Of a DNA stretch of 64,000 bases, positions 18,935 through 27,740 are shown one piece after another. This stretch comes from OLB6 sp964620125 (GTDB lineage: Bacteria > Bacteroidota > Ignavibacteria > Kapaibacteriales > Kapaibacteriaceae), in the NCBI GenBank assembly GCA_964620125.1, contig CAZUGQ010000014.1, positions 5,797 to 69,796 of the forward strand, read 5' to 3'. The position numbers and the translations under genes were made by a program. The stretch's first letter is position 1; every line of letters begins with the position of its first letter. Under the pieces are notes generated by a model. That model saw only the letters and a program-made list of their open reading frames with translations. It was not told where the DNA came from and did no database searches.

Positions 18935-20083
18935 TTAGGGTTTGCTACCGTTGATGAGCTTTAACAGCTCCTCGGTCTCTGATACGTTATCGCCAGTAGC
19001 CCTTCCAAAGATTATGGCTTTCTCTGCAGCAACGCGGGCTTCTGATATCTCTCCAACCTTGAACAGCAGGGCGGCATAGGTGTCCCAAGCGGCGTAGTCG
19101 GTGCCTTTGTCCAAGACGTTCATAATGCTTGCAGCGGAAGCAAGGATGTTTTGATCTGAGACTTCCTCGTAAACTCTCCAGCAGGTTTGATTCACCATGT
19201 AAGGGCTAACCGTTCCGGCTTGTTGCGCATTGGAAAGCAGTTCCAAAGCCCCTTTCCAGCTACCGGAACGAATCCGCTGTTCCATGTCGGCATATAGAAT
19301 CGCCTCTGAATATGATGGGTGCGACTTTGGCAAGCCCGAGCGAGCAGCCTGGAATGCTGAATCGTTTTTGCTCTCCAGTGCCTGCATCACCCGTCCCATG
19401 GCAATGTTCATGGCGAGTTCGTCGGCTTCCGAACTGTACAGCTTATGCAGTTGCTGGTGGTTGTCGAGAATCCATGTGTCCCATGATTCCGTTCGAGGTC
19501 CTTTGAACAACACCGTAAACGGAACCTCGGCCGTTGGGTTAGGTACCGTGCGTAGCCAGGAGTCTACGTCCTCAGCCGTAGGATTTATGCGATCCTCACC
19601 TGGGAGGAAGGATGATCGCAGAAACTGTGGCCAGTCCAGAAACAGCTCTGGAGTGATTCCGGGAAACTGCATCTGCGATGCAGGTCTGATTGCTTTAGCA
19701 AGGTCGGAAAGGAAATCCGATGGCTGACGGTAGCCCGATACACGATAGACGAGCCTGCCGTCAGGCGAAAACATCAGGAACTGCGGAAAGCTGGTAACGC
19801 GGTACTTCATAGCAAGGTCGATGCCCCAACCTTGCTCCATGTTCACTTTGGTGCTCACGAACATTTCGTTCATCACCATGGCAACATCAGGATTGGCAAA
19901 GGTGTTTTTGTCCATCACCTTGCACCATCCACACCAGTCCGTGTACGCATCAACAAACAGGAATTTGCTCTGCTTGCGTGCTTCTTGTTGGGCATTACTC
20001 CACGACTCGAACGAAAGGAAATTCACCCCGGCCCCAAGAGCGGAAGATGGTAACATCACAGCAAGCATCACAAACAGAACCAT
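18935..20083 (-). CDS. Exported thioredoxin-fold protein with helical C-terminal region, 382 aa
   Basis: The frame extends upstream to 20314 but would overlap frr. The ATG at 20083 gives a clean signal peptide (MVLFVMLAVMLPSSALG), with GGAG upstream. The thioredoxin-like domain (about 22-145) has the redox motif DWCGWC (Cys51, Cys54) and the cis-Pro motif SFPQFLMF. It resembles the thioredoxin_7/DUF255-type disulphide reductases of Bacteroidota. Residues ~200-380 look like helical TPR-type repeats (LLFKVGEISEARVAAEKA). It is probably a periplasmic thiol-disulphide protein; the substrate is unknown. It lies 49 bases downstream of frr. Confidence 0.75.
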   Translation of the reverse strand: MVLFVMLAVMLPSSALGAGVNFLSFESWSNAQQEARKQSKFLFVDAYTDWCGWCKVMDKNTFANPDVAMVMNEMFVSTKVNMEQGWGIDLAMKYRVTSFPQFLMFSPDGRLVYRVSGYRQPSDFLSDLAKAIRPASQMQFPGITPELFLDWPQFLRSSFLPGEDRINPTAEDVDSWLRTVPNPTAEVPFTVLFKGPRTESWDTWILDNHQQLHKLYSSEADELAMNIAMGRVMQALESKNDSAFQAARSGLPKSHPSYSEAILYADMEQRIRSGSWKGALELLSNAQQAGTVSPYMVNQTCWRVYEEVSDQNILASAASIMNVLDKGTDYAAWDTYAALLFKVGEISEARVAAEKAIIFGRATGDNVSETEELLKLINGSKP

Positions 20084-20132
20084 GCTCGGTACTCCACAAT
20101 TGATGGGGACGTTCTGCTGGTCATGAACATCG

Positions 20133-20693
20133 TTATTCGTCCAGGATTTCCTTCTCCTTGGCAGCCGTAATCTCGTCAATCTCTTTAACGAACCTGTCGG
20201 TATTCTTCTGAACCTCCTCCTCACCGCGTTTGCGTTCATCCTCGGAGAAGTGTTCCGATTTTTCGGCTTTCTTGAGTTCTTCGTTAGCATCACGCCGAAC
20301 GTTGCGAACGGCAAGTTTGGCGTCTTCCGCCATTTTCTTGCATTGTTTTACGATGTCTTTACGGCGCTCTTCGGTTAGGGGCGGAATGCTGATTCGAATA
20401 ACCTGCCCATCACTTTGTGGAGTAACACCGAGATTGGCCGCCAGGATAGCACGCTCAATGGGCCCAACGGTAGATGCATCCCACGGCTGAATCACCAGTG
20501 TGCGGGCGTCCTGGGCACTGATACCACCAACCTGACTTATCGGCGTTGGTGCTCCGTAGTAGTCAATCTTCACATTGTCCAGCATGGAAGCCGATGCGCG
20601 ACCGGTGCGAACCTTTGCCAATTGTTGCACAAGGTGCTCAACAGATTTCTTCATGTCGGCCGCTGCACTTTTCACGATATCATTAACGGGCAT
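20133..20693 (-). CDS. frr: Ribosome recycling factor
   Basis: RRF splits post-termination 70S ribosomes together with EF-G. The sequence shows the family signatures KVRTGRASASMLD, YYGAPTPISQVGGIS, the IQPWDAS segment, and the long charged helices EERRKDIVKQCKKMAEDAKLAVRNVRRDANEELK. Length is 186 aa from the ATG at 20693, which has GAGGAG upstream; five further codons are open before it. It follows pyrH by 11 bases in the conserved rpsB-tsf-pyrH-frr order. Confidence 0.97.
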   Translation of the reverse strand: MPVNDIVKSAAADMKKSVEHLVQQLAKVRTGRASASMLDNVKIDYYGAPTPISQVGGISAQDARTLVIQPWDASTVGPIERAILAANLGVTPQSDGQVIRISIPPLTEERRKDIVKQCKKMAEDAKLAVRNVRRDANEELKKAEKSEHFSEDERKRGEEEVQKNTDRFVKEIDEITAAKEKEILDE

Positions 20694-20704
20694 GACTACT
20701 CTCC

Positions 20705-21415
20705 TCACGAAACGGTTGTTCCAATATCCTCGCCGAGAACCAGACGCCGCAGGTTGCCTCGCTCGTTCATGTTGAACACCACAATGGGCTTGTTGTTCTC
20801 CTGAGCCATGGTGATGGCTGTGAGATCCATGATTCGCAAACCGCGTGCGAGAGCCTCGGTATAACCAATCTCCGAAAACCTCACAGCGTCGGGATATTTT
20901 TCAGGGTCCTTGTCGTACACGCCATCAACGCGTGTGCCCTTGAGCACAACGTCTGCGTCAATCTCATTGGCACGCAACACCGCCGCAGTGTCGGTGGTGA
21001 AGTACGGATTGCCGGTGCCTGCACCAAAGACAACAACTCTTCCCTTCTCAAGGTGGCGAATGGCGCGGCGGCGAATGAACTGCTCAGCCACTTGCTCCAT
21101 TCGGATTGCCGTTTGCAGTCGTACAGGTACACCCACGGCTTCTAGTGCATTCTGGAATGCAATGCAGTTGATCACCGTTGCCAGCATGCCCATTTGATCG
21201 CCAGACACCTGATCAATGCCTGCTGACGCAGCCTGCACACCACGAAAGATGTTGCCACCACCCAGAACGATGCCAATCTGTACGCCAAGGTCGAATACTT
21301 CCTTCACGTCTTCGGCAAAAGCTTTCAGCACCGCAACATCAATGCCGTATGTCTGCGTGCCCATCAGGGATTCGCCACTGAGTTTGAGCAGAATCCGGTG
21401 ATACTTGGGTGCCAT
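20705..21415 (-). CDS. pyrH: UMP kinase
   Basis: PyrH phosphorylates UMP to UDP with ATP as a homohexamer in pyrimidine nucleotide synthesis. Recognisable motifs are LLKLSGESLMG, the GGGNIFRG loop, the TTDTAAVLRANEI acceptor region, and GTRVDGVYDKDP. I chose the ATG at 21415 (236 aa); a GTG codon immediately precedes it. The ribosome-binding region contains AAGGGGCTT, a four-G relative of the dispersed octamer. It sits between tsf and frr, with short gaps on both sides. Confidence 0.97.
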   Translation of the reverse strand: MAPKYHRILLKLSGESLMGTQTYGIDVAVLKAFAEDVKEVFDLGVQIGIVLGGGNIFRGVQAASAGIDQVSGDQMGMLATVINCIAFQNALEAVGVPVRLQTAIRMEQVAEQFIRRRAIRHLEKGRVVVFGAGTGNPYFTTDTAAVLRANEIDADVVLKGTRVDGVYDKDPEKYPDAVRFSEIGYTEALARGLRIMDLTAITMAQENNKPIVVFNMNERGNLRRLVLGEDIGTTVS

Positions 21416-21433
21416 CACAAGCCCCTTTCAGGA

Positions 21434-22288
21434 TTAGGCTACTTCGCCAAGGTTGTACCGACGGAAGGATACCACCTTTACGTCGCCACCTGACTTCTTG
21501 CCGATCTCTACGATAACGTCGCTCACACGGCGGTTGGGATCCTTAACGAACGTTTGTTCGGTAAGCACCTGTTCCTCGTAGAACTTTCCCAAACGTCCCT
21601 GCGCAATACGTTCGGCAATATCCTCCTTCTTGCCTTCCTGGATGGCTTGCTGACGGTAGATTTCAAGCTCCTTGTCTAGGGTGCCTTGGTCAACTTGCGA
21701 CCGATCTACGAACAGTGGCTGCATGGCAGCGATCTGCATGGCAATGTCGCGGGTAAGGGGCTTTGCTTCTTCGGTTGGCTTTGCGCCATCGAACTCAACG
21801 AGCACGCCGAGCCGGGATCCGGCATGTACATAATCGGTGATATGTCCGTTGGTGGTGATGCGTTCGAATCGGCGGAGTTCGATCTTTTCACTGAACTTGG
21901 CCAGGATTTCGTCGCGAAGGTCTCCAAGCTGCTTTCCGTCAACCGTTAAAGCCCATACGTCGGCTTCCGACTGCACATCATTGGCAAGAACGCCCTTGGC
22001 AACGGCATTTGCAAAGGCAACGAACTCCTCGTTCCGAGCTACGAAGTCGGTTTCGCAGTTCACTTCCACGATGGCAGCCGTTGTGCCATTATCACTGGTA
22101 AGAGCTACAACGATACCTTCGTTGGCTTGCCGATCAGCACGTTTTGCCATGGAAGCGGCACCACGCTTGCGTAGCCACTCAATGGCAGCCTGCATATCTC
22201 CGTTTGCTTCTTCCAGTGCCTTCTTGCAGTCAGCCATTCCTGCGCCGGTTTTTTCTCTCAGGTCCTTGACGTCTGTTGCCGAGATCAT
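21434..22288 (-). CDS. tsf: Translation elongation factor Ts
   Basis: EF-Ts exchanges GDP for GTP on EF-Tu. The N-terminal UBA-like domain VKDLREKTGAGMADCKKALEEANGD and the core motif VEVNCETDFVARNEEF are diagnostic. Length is 284 aa. GAGGAACC precedes the ATG. It lies 77 bases after rpsB in the usual order. The C-terminal region (FVKDPNRRVSDVIVEIGKKSGGDV) matches the conserved end of the family. Confidence 0.97.
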   Translation of the reverse strand: MISATDVKDLREKTGAGMADCKKALEEANGDMQAAIEWLRKRGAASMAKRADRQANEGIVVALTSDNGTTAAIVEVNCETDFVARNEEFVAFANAVAKGVLANDVQSEADVWALTVDGKQLGDLRDEILAKFSEKIELRRFERITTNGHITDYVHAGSRLGVLVEFDGAKPTEEAKPLTRDIAMQIAAMQPLFVDRSQVDQGTLDKELEIYRQQAIQEGKKEDIAERIAQGRLGKFYEEQVLTEQTFVKDPNRRVSDVIVEIGKKSGGDVKVVSFRRYNLGEVA

Positions 22289-22365
22289 GGTTCCTCTGGG
22301 AAGTATGCTATTGTGAAATGGTTCAGTTAATCGTTCACCACACGTCTACTGCCTTCATCCGAAGA

Positions 22366-23190
22366 TCAGTTGGCATTCTCCGACTTGCGTTCACCTTCCT
22401 CCGAACGGCGCCGACCACGCATCTGACGGCGCACCTTACCATCTTCTCCCTCTTGTTCTTTTGCAGAACCTTCGCCTGCAGATGCCATGTCGGCATTTCT
22501 GGCTCTGGCGATTTCACGGCCTTCAATCACAGCATCGGCAATCACCTTGCTGATGATTTCGATGGTGTGAATTGAATCGTCGTTCGCCGGGATAGGATAG
22601 TCCACTTCCTCGGGATCGCTATTGGTGTCTACTACCCCTACTACGGGAATGCCAAGGATCTTTGCTTCCTTAACGGCCAAGTGCTCACGCTTTGTATCAA
22701 CAACAAAGAGCAAACCTGGCAGGCGCGTCATGTCCTCGATGCCACCAAAAACCTTGCGCAAGCGCTCTCGCTCGCGACTGAGCATTAACCGCTCCTTCTT
22801 GGTGATTTTTTCGAACGTGCCATCTACTTCCATCTTGTCTATGGCATTCAGCCGCTTGATGGACTTGCGGATGGTAGCAAAGTTGGTAAGCATGCCGCCA
22901 AGCCAGCGCTCGCTAACATGGTTGGAGTTGCTGCGCCTGCTCTCGGCTTCAATCACTGTTTTAGCCTGGTTCTTTGTGCCCACAAAGAGCACACCCCGCC
23001 CTTGCGATGCTACGTCGTAGGCGGCTTCGCGGGCAATGTCTATAAGGAGTTGCGTTTTCCGCAGGTCAATGATGTGGATCCCGTTGCGCTCCATAAAAAT
23101 GAAGTTCCGCATCTTGGGATTCCAGCGGCGGGTAAGGTGCCCGAAATGTGCTCCGGACTCGAGCAGTGCCTCGACGGTAACTGCTGGCAT
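22366..23190 (-). CDS. rpsB: 30S ribosomal protein S2 (uS2)
   Basis: The start (LLESGAHFGHLTRRWNPKM) and later motifs (FVGTKNQAK, ERWLGGMLTNF, PGLLFVVDTKREHLAVKEA, IPVVGVVDTNSDP) identify uS2. The protein is 274 aa. It carries a charged, disordered-looking C-terminal extension of about 45 residues (Glu/Arg/Lys/Gly-rich), longer than in E. coli but common in this superphylum. The 121 bases between it and rpsI show no terminator, so it is probably co-transcribed with rplM-rpsI. Confidence 0.97.
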   Translation of the reverse strand: MPAVTVEALLESGAHFGHLTRRWNPKMRNFIFMERNGIHIIDLRKTQLLIDIAREAAYDVASQGRGVLFVGTKNQAKTVIEAESRRSNSNHVSERWLGGMLTNFATIRKSIKRLNAIDKMEVDGTFEKITKKERLMLSRERERLRKVFGGIEDMTRLPGLLFVVDTKREHLAVKEAKILGIPVVGVVDTNSDPEEVDYPIPANDDSIHTIEIISKVIADAVIEGREIARARNADMASAGEGSAKEQEGEDGKVRRQMRGRRRSEEGERKSENAN

Positions 23191-23310
23191 GAAAACCTCA
23201 GGTTGTTTGGGGTGGATGAACCTCTGCGCGCTTCACCAACGATGCCGCATCCAAAACTCATGGAGTCGAGGACGTCCCCGGCACAGTCTCCACACGCATG
23301 TGTATGTATA

Positions 23311-23698
<388 letters not shown>

Positions 23699-23735
23699 TC
23701 AGTCCTCTAATCTCAGATTCTTGGGTTGGTGGTGC

Positions 23736-24185
23736 TCAGGCCTTAAGTGACCAGGGTTTTGGCTGCTGCGCTTCGTGCGGATGGTCGCCCCCGCGGTATA
23801 CCTTAAGCTTCTTGCCAATCATTCTGCCAAGACTGGTTTTCGGGAGCATACCTTTAACGGCAAGCTCAACGATTTCTTCCGGCTTGTTGTCCTTCAGATT
23901 CTGGAACGTCCGAACCCGGCCACCACCAGGATATCCGGTGTAATGGAAGTAGGTTTTCTGCTCGGTACGCTTGCCTTGCATTACGATCTGATCGGCATTG
24001 ATAACCACCACAAAGTCACCACAGTCAACATGTGGCGTAAAGGATGGCTTGTGCTTGCCACGAAGCAGGGTTGCAACCTGCGTTGCCAACCGACCGACGG
24101 TTTGGCCTGCGGCGTCAACCACCCACCAGTCATGCTGGGTGTCTTCCTTGCGGACGGATTTTGTGATTCGCTGGTTCTGGGTCAT
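23736..24185 (-). CDS. rplM: 50S ribosomal protein L13 (uL13)
   Basis: Motifs WWVVDAAGQTVGRLATQVATLLRGK, DCGDFVVVINADQI, and YFHYTGYPGG identify uL13. The ATG at 24185 gives 149 aa; six more codons are open upstream. It is the first gene of the ribosomal/translation operon, with a promoter at 24238-24268 leaving a leader of roughly 45 bases. The conserved MLPKTSLGRMIGKKLKVYRGGDHPHEAQQP end is present. Confidence 0.96.
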   Translation of the reverse strand: MTQNQRITKSVRKEDTQHDWWVVDAAGQTVGRLATQVATLLRGKHKPSFTPHVDCGDFVVVINADQIVMQGKRTEQKTYFHYTGYPGGGRVRTFQNLKDNKPEEIVELAVKGMLPKTSLGRMIGKKLKVYRGGDHPHEAQQPKPWSLKA

Positions 24186-24237
24186 GAGACTACCCCGATA
24201 CATGGGGCCGAAGCTTCGTTGGGAACTACAGAGCTGG

Positions 24238-24268
24238 CAAAGTTAAGGTAAACGGCACGAACAGGCAA
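24238..24268 (-). promoter_or_regulatory. Bacteroidota-type promoter for the rplM operon
   Basis: On the minus strand, TTG (24266-24268), a 20-base spacer and TAACTTTG (24238-24245) match the Bacteroidota sigma-factor consensus TTG/TTTG-N(19-21)-TAnnTTTG. It points at rplM. It lies in the 125-base gap 24186-24310, which otherwise holds no gene. Confidence 0.75.
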
Positions 24269-24310
24269 CACCTTCGGTGTAACACACGGCAACGAGGTGC
24301 TTGGGCCGTG

Positions 24311-25549
24311 CTACCACCAGGCCACAGAGGCAAAGGTTACGGCACTGCTGGTTGGAGAGTCATCCCATTGTTCGTACGCCAGCACTTCTCCTCTGTGTGG
24401 TTGCGCGGCGCAGAGGGAAAGCACCAGTGGTGCGTGACCGCAAATGTTTGTGGCATTGCCCGAAGCACTGATCGTTGTGTGAAGGGTGTGGGCATCTGCT
24501 CGTTTTAATGCTTCAAGCACAGCAGCGTCCGTTTTTCTCACCTGGGTATGCATGGCCGATGCTACGGCTGCATCACCGAATCGTTTGCCGTAGTGACTGA
24601 GATCTCCGCTTACTAACCAGCAAACCTTCTTTCCGCTTGCAGCTACCACGGTTTGTAAGGCTGATGCGACGCGGACGAATTCCTCCATTTCTGCCTGGCC
24701 GTCTGGCGCATCCATTCCTCCAACGAGTATGGGTAGCACGGTGAATTCGTGCCTGGGCAAAAGATGCTGGAGCAGAACGGCGTGAAGTTCCAGCGAATGT
24801 TCAGGCTTGTGAGCCACATCCGTCGAAGAGTACCCAAGCCCCCTACCAGCCAGCTCGGAATGCAGTGCCTCCACGAGCTTGCGATCTGTGGGAAGTGTGC
24901 CCAAGGGAGTCACATAATTCTTTGTCGTTGGGATCAGAAGGTCTTCATACCAATAGTGCGACGTGCCAATCATCACAAACAATTCTGCCGTGCATTCACG
25001 CAAATGCCGAGCAGCCGAGGCATAAACACCATTGGCAACGCGAAAGTCAATGTGTGGCATGAGGATCATGCCGGGTGGGTTTCGATCGTCGTCTCCAGAG
25101 GCCTGGGGCTCTGTTGCTGTAGTTGCAGAGTTGTCATCGATGCCACATAACACATCCAGAAAGTCACGTAGCTCGGTTGGGTGAGCAGGATAGGTGGCTC
25201 CGGCACAAACGGCAGGACGTTCTGAGCGTGCTGACCACTCATCAATCATGTTTTGATGACGCGTGTGTGCATGCTCTGTTTCCAGATATCCCATCTGATC
25301 GAGCTGCCCAATGAAGGCCCGAACGCGCATCATCTCCGGTCCGTCCATAGGAACATTGCCCTGCCGTGCAATCTCCTCCCACGTTACGTTGCCGTTGCAG
25401 AGTTCGAGCACATCTACCATATCAGCGTGCACCATGATGGGTCCTTCAGCTGCACCGAAGGGATCGTGCAGAATCAGATAAGCCTCACCATGTTCCTGAT
25501 GAACATCGATGGATATGTCGGCTCGAAAGGCCGGTGCCCGATCCAACAC
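24311..25549 (-). CDS. MEMO1-like (AmmeMemoRadiSam system B) protein with N-terminal PqqD-like domain, 412 aa
   Basis: Residues ~120-412 resemble the MEMO1 family, a dioxygenase-like fold: ATYPAHPTELRDFL, MPHIDFRVANGVYASAARHL, IGTSHY, PTDRKLVEALHSE, KPEHSLELHAVLL, GDLSHYGKRFGDA. The first ~110 residues form a separate winged-helix PqqD-like segment (ELCNGNVTWEEIARQGNVPM...FIGQLDQMGYLE). The start is GTG. The usual AMMECR1 and radical SAM partners are not in the window. It is the last gene of the overlapping tkt-cca operon, 3 bases after the small membrane protein. The biochemical role of bacterial MEMO proteins is unsettled. Confidence 0.8.
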   Translation of the reverse strand: MLDRAPAFRADISIDVHQEHGEAYLILHDPFGAAEGPIMVHADMVDVLELCNGNVTWEEIARQGNVPMDGPEMMRVRAFIGQLDQMGYLETEHAHTRHQNMIDEWSARSERPAVCAGATYPAHPTELRDFLDVLCGIDDNSATTATEPQASGDDDRNPPGMILMPHIDFRVANGVYASAARHLRECTAELFVMIGTSHYWYEDLLIPTTKNYVTPLGTLPTDRKLVEALHSELAGRGLGYSSTDVAHKPEHSLELHAVLLQHLLPRHEFTVLPILVGGMDAPDGQAEMEEFVRVASALQTVVAASGKKVCWLVSGDLSHYGKRFGDAAVASAMHTQVRKTDAAVLEALKRADAHTLHTTISASGNATNICGHAPLVLSLCAAQPHRGEVLAYEQWDDSPTSSAVTFASVAWW

Positions 25550-25552
25550 AGC

Positions 25553-25750
25553 TTACCGTTTGATCTTAGCAGAGAGCTGCCGAACGACGAACACTCCTGA
25601 TGCTCCACTAATAGCAAACAGAACGCCTGCCACGTAGTACAGCCACTCACCAGTGTAGAGGCCACTAATGATCATGATGGCCACACCAATGATGGTAAAG
25701 ACAAGGATGAGAACCAGGGCACTGCCTAGTGAAGCTGAGGACTTGTTCAC
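25553..25750 (-). CDS. Small two-helix membrane protein, 65 aa
   Basis: The protein has two hydrophobic segments (about residues 10-30 and 36-54) and a basic end (RQLSAKIKR), so it is probably an inner-membrane protein with a cytoplasmic C-terminus. It starts with GTG, overlapping the stop of the carbonic-anhydrase-like gene (GTGA). It belongs to the tktN-tktC-cca-gammaCA-MEMO operon. No family is recognised. Translational coupling and tight packing support it as a real gene. Confidence 0.65.
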   Translation of the reverse strand: MNKSSASLGSALVLILVFTIIGVAIMIISGLYTGEWLYYVAGVLFAISGASGVFVVRQLSAKIKR

Positions 25751-26295
25751 GGTTGTGTTGGAGGACGGTGAGTACGCACGTTATAGTTGCCGCGGTAACT
25801 GGCAACATAGTCAATGTAATTGCGAGCACTTTGTTCTAGGAATGCCACCTCGGATTCGGTGAGGTCGCGAACAATCTTGCCAGGCACACCGGCCACAAGC
25901 GTGCCGGTTGGTACTTCGAAGCCTTCGCGAACTACGCAGCCAGCAGCAATCATGCTATGGTGCCGTACCACGGCGCGGTCTAACACGGTAGCCTGCATGC
26001 CCACAAGCACGGCATCTTCGATGGTACAGCCATGCAGCATGGCTTTGTGACCGATTGTAACATCATTGCCGATATGCAAGGGATTCTTGTTGTACGTTGT
26101 GTGGCACATGGTGAGGTCCTGAATGTTAGTTCTCTCACCAATCCTAATCTCATGCACGTCACCACGCAGTACACAGTTGAACCACACGGAACTGTTGGCA
26201 CCAATCGCTACGTCGCCAAGAATCACGGCTCCATCGGCAACGAACACGGTTTCATGGAGTGTGGGTGTGATGCCCCCATACGGAATAATTCTCAT
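25747..26295 (-). CDS. Gamma-class carbonic anhydrase-like hexapeptide-repeat protein, 182 aa
   Basis: The left-handed beta-helix repeats (GAVILGDVAIGANSSVWFNC, IGERTNIQD, IGNDVTIGH) and the three zinc histidines (His65, His83, His88, in CH, GH and LHGC contexts) match the gamma-carbonic-anhydrase/YrdA/PaaY family. The reaction would be CO2 hydration, but many YrdA-type members have little measured activity. The ATG at 26295 has GGGAGG upstream and overlaps the cca stop (ATGA). Fourteen upstream open codons were rejected because they lie within cca. Confidence 0.85.
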   Translation of the reverse strand: MRIIPYGGITPTLHETVFVADGAVILGDVAIGANSSVWFNCVLRGDVHEIRIGERTNIQDLTMCHTTYNKNPLHIGNDVTIGHKAMLHGCTIEDAVLVGMQATVLDRAVVRHHSMIAAGCVVREGFEVPTGTLVAGVPGKIVRDLTESEVAFLEQSARNYIDYVASYRGNYNVRTHRPPTQP

Positions 26296-27740
26296 CCACG
26301 CCTCCCAAACCTGGCAGTAGAGGCTTGTGCAACCCAATCGTCCAGATGCTGCATAAGGTATGCCTTTGCTGCATCATGTTCATTGGGGATCACACCATCC
26401 AGAATGGCCTCTTCGAGCATCCATTTCAAATAACCTACCGTGCGCGACGGCTCCAGGCCGGTGATCTCCATGATTTCCTCTCCACGAACGGGACTCTGAA
26501 ATGCGCGGAGATTGTCTCTTTCGCGCACATCCTTGAGTTTTTGTTCTACTTCGTCGTAGTTGCGAAGGTAGCGTTCGGCGCGTTTAGGATTGCGGGTGGT
26601 AACATCCGCACGGCACAACAGGAACAAGTCATCGATGGCATCACCCGCTTCCACGGCAAGCCTGCGTATGGCACTGTCCGTTACACCATCATCCACGAGT
26701 TGCATGGGTCGCTGATGTAGCCGAACAAGTGTTTGCACATACGCTAGGTGCTCAAGCGGCAACTTCATTCGTCGAAAGATTCGCTCCTGCCACCGCGCAC
26801 CAAGGTCTTCATGCCCGTGAAACGTCCATCCATGCCCGTCTACAAACTTCTTCGTTCGAGGCTTGGCAATGTCGTGCATTAACGTCGCAAAACGCAGCCA
26901 TAGGTTGTCCGACATTTCGCTCACATTGTCAACCACCTTGAGGGTGTGACGGAAAACATCCTTGTGTGCGTACTCCCGAGCCCCCTTCATCACAAGGTCT
27001 ACGCCAGCAAGTTGGTGCACCTCTGGAAAGATGATGGCAAGCAATCCGGTTTCGAAAAGGATGGAGAGACCGACTGACGGGCGCGGGGCGGCAAGGATCT
27101 TGAGGAACTCATCGGTAATGCGTTCCTGCGAAATGATGCGGATGCGCTCGTGCATACTCCGGATGGCTTGGAGCACAGGTGGATGAATGGTGAAGTTGAG
27201 TTGGGCTGCAAACCGTGCGGCGCGCATCATACGGAGCGGATCGTCGCTCATCGTTACCGCGGGGTCGAGCGGTGTTCGGAGCACCTTTGCCTGAAGGTCG
27301 GCCATACCATCAAAGAGATCAACGATTTCTCCGAGTGTGTTCGCAGCGAGCGAAGCCGCCATGGCGTTTACCGTGAAGTCTCGCCTGCGCAGATCATCCT
27401 GCAGCGTGCCTTCCACAACGATTGGCTTTCTGGAGCCTTCTTCGTACTGCTCCATACGGGTGCCCACAAACTCGATGGTGCGACCAAAGGCTGGCACCAT
27501 TGCTGTTCGGAATCGTTCGTATTCCACGGTATGAGTTGAGAACACTTCTGCCACGGTGCGGGCAAAGGCTAAGGGGTCTCCAACAACGGTAACGTCGATA
27601 TCCGTTCGTTCACGGCCAAGCAGTGCATCGCGCACAAAACCGCCTACAACGTAGGCGGGCACGTTGTGATCGTGTGCGATGGTTGCAATTCGGAGTAGTA
27701 CCGGATCGGTGATGGCGATGCTAGGCGTAGTCCGGGACAT
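26292..27740 (-). CDS. cca: CCA-adding tRNA nucleotidyltransferase with HD domain
   Basis: The head domain has GGFVRDALLG (33-42) and the catalytic aspartates DID (47-49), followed by RRDFTVNAMA and the DPLRMMRAARFAAQ binding region. An HD phosphohydrolase-type domain follows, with the His289-Asp290 pair (LMHDIAKP). The enzyme adds or repairs the 3' CCA of tRNAs; the tRNA-Thr in this window already encodes CCA, so repair is likely its main duty for that tRNA. Length is 482 aa. The start overlaps tktC by 20 bases, and the stop overlaps the next start (ATGA). No clear ribosome-binding site is visible, so coupling is likely. Confidence 0.93.
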   Translation of the reverse strand: MSRTTPSIAITDPVLLRIATIAHDHNVPAYVVGGFVRDALLGRERTDIDVTVVGDPLAFARTVAEVFSTHTVEYERFRTAMVPAFGRTIEFVGTRMEQYEEGSRKPIVVEGTLQDDLRRRDFTVNAMAASLAANTLGEIVDLFDGMADLQAKVLRTPLDPAVTMSDDPLRMMRAARFAAQLNFTIHPPVLQAIRSMHERIRIISQERITDEFLKILAAPRPSVGLSILFETGLLAIIFPEVHQLAGVDLVMKGAREYAHKDVFRHTLKVVDNVSEMSDNLWLRFATLMHDIAKPRTKKFVDGHGWTFHGHEDLGARWQERIFRRMKLPLEHLAYVQTLVRLHQRPMQLVDDGVTDSAIRRLAVEAGDAIDDLFLLCRADVTTRNPKRAERYLRNYDEVEQKLKDVRERDNLRAFQSPVRGEEIMEITGLEPSRTVGYLKWMLEEAILDGVIPNEHDAAKAYLMQHLDDWVAQASTARFGRRG

